DNA of 16,099 bases, taken from contig JBDHSU010000093.1 in NCBI GenBank assembly GCA_039808325.1, positions 1-16,099 on the forward strand, written 5' to 3'. This document shows, piece after piece, positions 14,564 through 16,099 of this stretch. Position 1 is the stretch's first letter, and each line of letters opens with the position of its first letter. Position numbers and translations under genes: made by a program. The stretch is from JAFKKS01 sp039808325. Its GTDB lineage: Bacteria > Pseudomonadota > Alphaproteobacteria > Rhizobiales > Xanthobacteraceae. The notes beneath the pieces are model-generated. The model was given only the letters and a program-made list of their open reading frames with translations, ran no database searches and was not told the origin of the DNA.

Positions 14564-15247
14564 GTGGACTACAGAACCAAGGAAGAGCAGGTCGCTGATT
14601 TTCTGCGCGAAGGAATCATCGCAGGCCGTTTCCCACGTGGCGCACGGCTAAAGCAGCTCGATATCTCGAAGATGCTGCGAACGAGCATTACGCCTGTCCG
14701 CGAAGCGCTGAAAATTCTCGAGGCGGAGGGATATGTCACGGCCGATTCTTACCGCGGCTCGACCGTCGCCCCGTTCGATATCAGCGCCTCCACCGAAATT
14801 CTCAATCTACGCATTCTCCTGGAGACGCAGCTCGTGCGAACGGCCGTCGAGAAAGCATTGGCCACCGATCTTGAGGAGCTTAGCCGGATGGCCGCGGAAT
14901 TCGAGCACGCGGTCCACCAGAAGGAGAACGAGGCGGCGCGGGCCGCCAATTATCGGTTCCATCGCCGCATCCACGACATTCCGGACATGCCGCAAACCCT
15001 CCATTTCGTTCAGATCCTCTGGGCACGCTATCCATTCGATCTGATCAATAAAGTGGAAGGCCGCGTCGATCGCGCCGTGGCCGAACATGCTGAGCTGTTG
15101 AAGTGCATGATTGCGGGAGACGCGGCCGGAGCGATGGTCGCCACGCGCCGCCATATCGAATCCGGTTGGCTCGAGTTGCAGAAATCGCTCGATCTTTCTA
15201 TGGACAAAACCCGTACCAAAGCTCGCAAGCAAGTCGCACGGACCTAG
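14564..15247 (+). CDS. GntR-family transcriptional regulator, FCD (FadR-like) subgroup
   Basis: 227 aa from GTG 14564. GGAG (14553-14556) lies 7 nt before it, and the protein then begins MDYRTKEEQVADFLREGIIAG. A TTG reading from 14519 would add 15 Arg/Pro-rich residues and covers the likely -10 box. The winged helix occupies about 1-70 (LKQLDISKMLRTSITPVREALKILEAEGYV, then the YRGSTVAPF wing). The all-helical FCD domain follows, with metal-ligand candidates His133 (NYRFHRR, where the usual Asp is Asn129), His175 (AEHAELL) and His197 (RRHIESG). FCD regulators respond to organic acids. Being divergent from the ligase operon, it is the best candidate to bind the tandem ATGCAY sites. Confidence 0.93.
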   Translation: MDYRTKEEQVADFLREGIIAGRFPRGARLKQLDISKMLRTSITPVREALKILEAEGYVTADSYRGSTVAPFDISASTEILNLRILLETQLVRTAVEKALATDLEELSRMAAEFEHAVHQKENEAARAANYRFHRRIHDIPDMPQTLHFVQILWARYPFDLINKVEGRVDRAVAEHAELLKCMIAGDAAGAMVATRRHIESGWLELQKSLDLSMDKTRTKARKQVART

Positions 15248-15248
15248 G

Positions 15249-15827
15249 ATGACAAAAAAATCAATTCTGCTGGTCATGGATATGATCAACGATCTCGTTG
15301 GCGAGAACGGGCCGGGGGCCACCACTTATGTGCCGCTGATGCGAGAGCGCAAAGTCATCGACAACACGCGCGCGGCAATCCAAGCGGCTCGCGCAGCGAA
15401 TGTTGCCATCGGCTATGTCCGCGTCGGCTTCTCTCCCGACTATCGAGAGTGCCCGGCCTCCTCTCCGATCTTCTCCAAGGCGAAGGAGCGGGGCCTGTTC
15501 AAGCTCGGAACAGAAGGCACCGCTGTACACGCCGCCCTCGCCCCGGTCGACGGTGACTTCGATATCGTGAAACACCGCGTCAGCCCCTTCTATGGCACGT
15601 CACTCGAGCCGATCCTGCGCGCGCACGCCATCGAACGGCTGTTCTTGTGCGGCGTATCGACGAATGGCGTTGTCCATACGGGAGCCCGCGAGGGACATGA
15701 CCGCGATTACGAATGCATCGTTCTGGAAGACTGCTGCGCCGGCGCGACACCTGAAGAGCACGAGCGTGCTCTCTATTGCTTAGGCCGTTTTGCACAGATC
15801 ATTCGCAGCGACAAAGTCAACTTCTGA
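15249..15827 (+). CDS. Isochorismatase-fold hydrolase lacking the nucleophilic Cys
   Basis: 192 aa. ATG 15249 follows the gntR stop after one base, so the two are co-transcribed and probably translationally coupled; only AGG precedes the start. The fold is clear: KSILLVMDMINDL with catalytic Asp11, FDIVKHRVSPFYGT with Lys108, then LFLCGVSTNGVVHTGAREG and a DYECIVLEDCCAGATPEEHERAL ending. In cysteine hydrolases of this fold the block reads T-x-x-C-V. Here, by ungapped alignment, the Cys is Val141 (TNGVV), so a thiol-dependent amidase or nicotinamidase mechanism is doubtful. True isochorismatases also lack this Cys, so a vinyl-ether hydrolase-like or other role is possible. Co-transcription with the regulator suggests a link to the same pathway. 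Confidence 0.88.
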   Translation: MTKKSILLVMDMINDLVGENGPGATTYVPLMRERKVIDNTRAAIQAARAANVAIGYVRVGFSPDYRECPASSPIFSKAKERGLFKLGTEGTAVHAALAPVDGDFDIVKHRVSPFYGTSLEPILRAHAIERLFLCGVSTNGVVHTGAREGHDRDYECIVLEDCCAGATPEEHERALYCLGRFAQIIRSDKVNF

Positions 15828-16015
15828 TCGCGCAGCGTAAAAATTTCTTCCGCATTCGAAGGATTTTGCGGCGCGCTGGATCCATCGAAGATACTGATTC
15901 ATGGCCGGCTCACTTATGGCGTCGCGTTCTTAACGCCCTATACATCGACGACACGAGCGCAGGTGGAACGCCGGCGCCTGGCTGCATGCGGTGCCAGCGT
16001 CCCCTCTCGCGCGAC
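15828..16015. other. Intergenic region between convergent genes
   Basis: 188 bp without a supported gene. It holds a short CTGGC/GCCAG inverted repeat (about 15979-15998) and GGCGT/ACGCC arms near 15919-15938. Neither has a T-run, so no intrinsic terminator is called. I see no promoter or repeat array. Confidence 0.5.
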
Positions 16016-16099
16016 TTAGTCGAACTTCAGGTTCGCATCCTTGATCAAGCGTTTCCACTTGTCGACCTCAGCAGCAACGTATTTTGTCGTCTCTTTAGG
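16016..16099 (-). CDS. TctC/Bug-type substrate-binding protein, last 27 codons
   Basis: Partial gene entering from the right edge with a TAA stop at 16016-16018. The visible C-terminus (KYVAAEVDKWKRLIKDANLKFD) has the E-V-x-K-W-x-x-x-I-K-D-A-x-[IL]-K pattern that closes Bug-family (tripartite tricarboxylate transporter receptor) proteins. These periplasmic proteins bind carboxylates, nicotinate or other small acids. Everything N-terminal lies outside the window, so partners and the start cannot be judged. It converges on the isochorismatase-fold gene. Confidence 0.72.
   Translation of the reverse strand, partial: PKETTKYVAAEVDKWKRLIKDANLKFD

Noticed and set aside
1..16099. Mobile element, phage, toxin-antitoxin, CRISPR or RNA gene
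   Set aside because: No transposase, integrase, terminal repeats, spaced repeat array or recognisable structured RNA was seen; all large frames fit metabolic, transport or regulatory families.

Overview
The window looks like part of the chromosome of a metabolically versatile, GC-rich proteobacterium. An alphaproteobacterium of the Hyphomicrobiales type is my best guess. The guess rests on GC-rich third codon positions, several unrelated solute-binding-protein families, class III CoA-transferases and an FCD-type GntR regulator. The lineage is inferred and not secure. There is no rRNA, tRNA, CRISPR array, transposase or phage gene.

Layout. (1) Positions 1-2849, plus strand: the C-terminal part of a branched-chain-amino-acid-type (LivK-like) binding protein, a metal-dependent cyclase/kynurenine-formamidase-family hydrolase, and an amidase-signature amidase. 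(2) Positions 2881-7609, minus strand, read from right to left: a NitT/TauT-type ABC importer (ATPase, permease, Tat-exported binding protein), an aldo/keto reductase, and a LysR regulator as the last gene. (3) Positions 7711-14300, minus strand, a tight operon reading right to left: succinyl-CoA-synthetase-like beta and alpha subunits, a 400-aa double-hotdog acyl-CoA dehydratase, two 398-aa class III (CaiB/BaiF) CoA-transferase subunits, and an HTD2/mesaconyl-C4-CoA-hydratase-like protein. (4) Positions 14564-15827, plus strand, divergent: an FCD GntR regulator followed by an isochorismatase-fold hydrolase. (5) At the right edge, the last 27 codons of a TctC/Bug-type binding protein on the minus strand.

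How it may work together (inference). The ABC importer takes up an organic acid. The acid-CoA ligase and/or the CoA-transferase pair activate it, and the two hotdog enzymes hydrate or dehydrate the CoA ester. The chemistry resembles the itaconate/mesaconate and 3-hydroxypropionate-cycle modules (CoA-transferase plus mesaconyl-C4-CoA-type hydratase), but no citramalyl/malyl-CoA lyase, thiolase or acyl-CoA dehydrogenase is present. The substrate is therefore open.

The strongest regulatory signal is a tandem hexamer site, ATGCAY-A-ATGCAY. It occurs only twice that I could find: over the predicted -10 box of the ligase operon (14304-14317), and in the 101-bp gap in front of the importer operon (7660-7673). 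It ties the two operons into one regulon, probably under the adjacent GntR protein. Other points worth a look are a CoA-transferase subunit with Ser in place of the catalytic Asp, a predicted leaderless start for the ligase beta subunit, a 38-bp hairpin in the divergent promoter region, and an isochorismatase-fold protein without its nucleophilic Cys.
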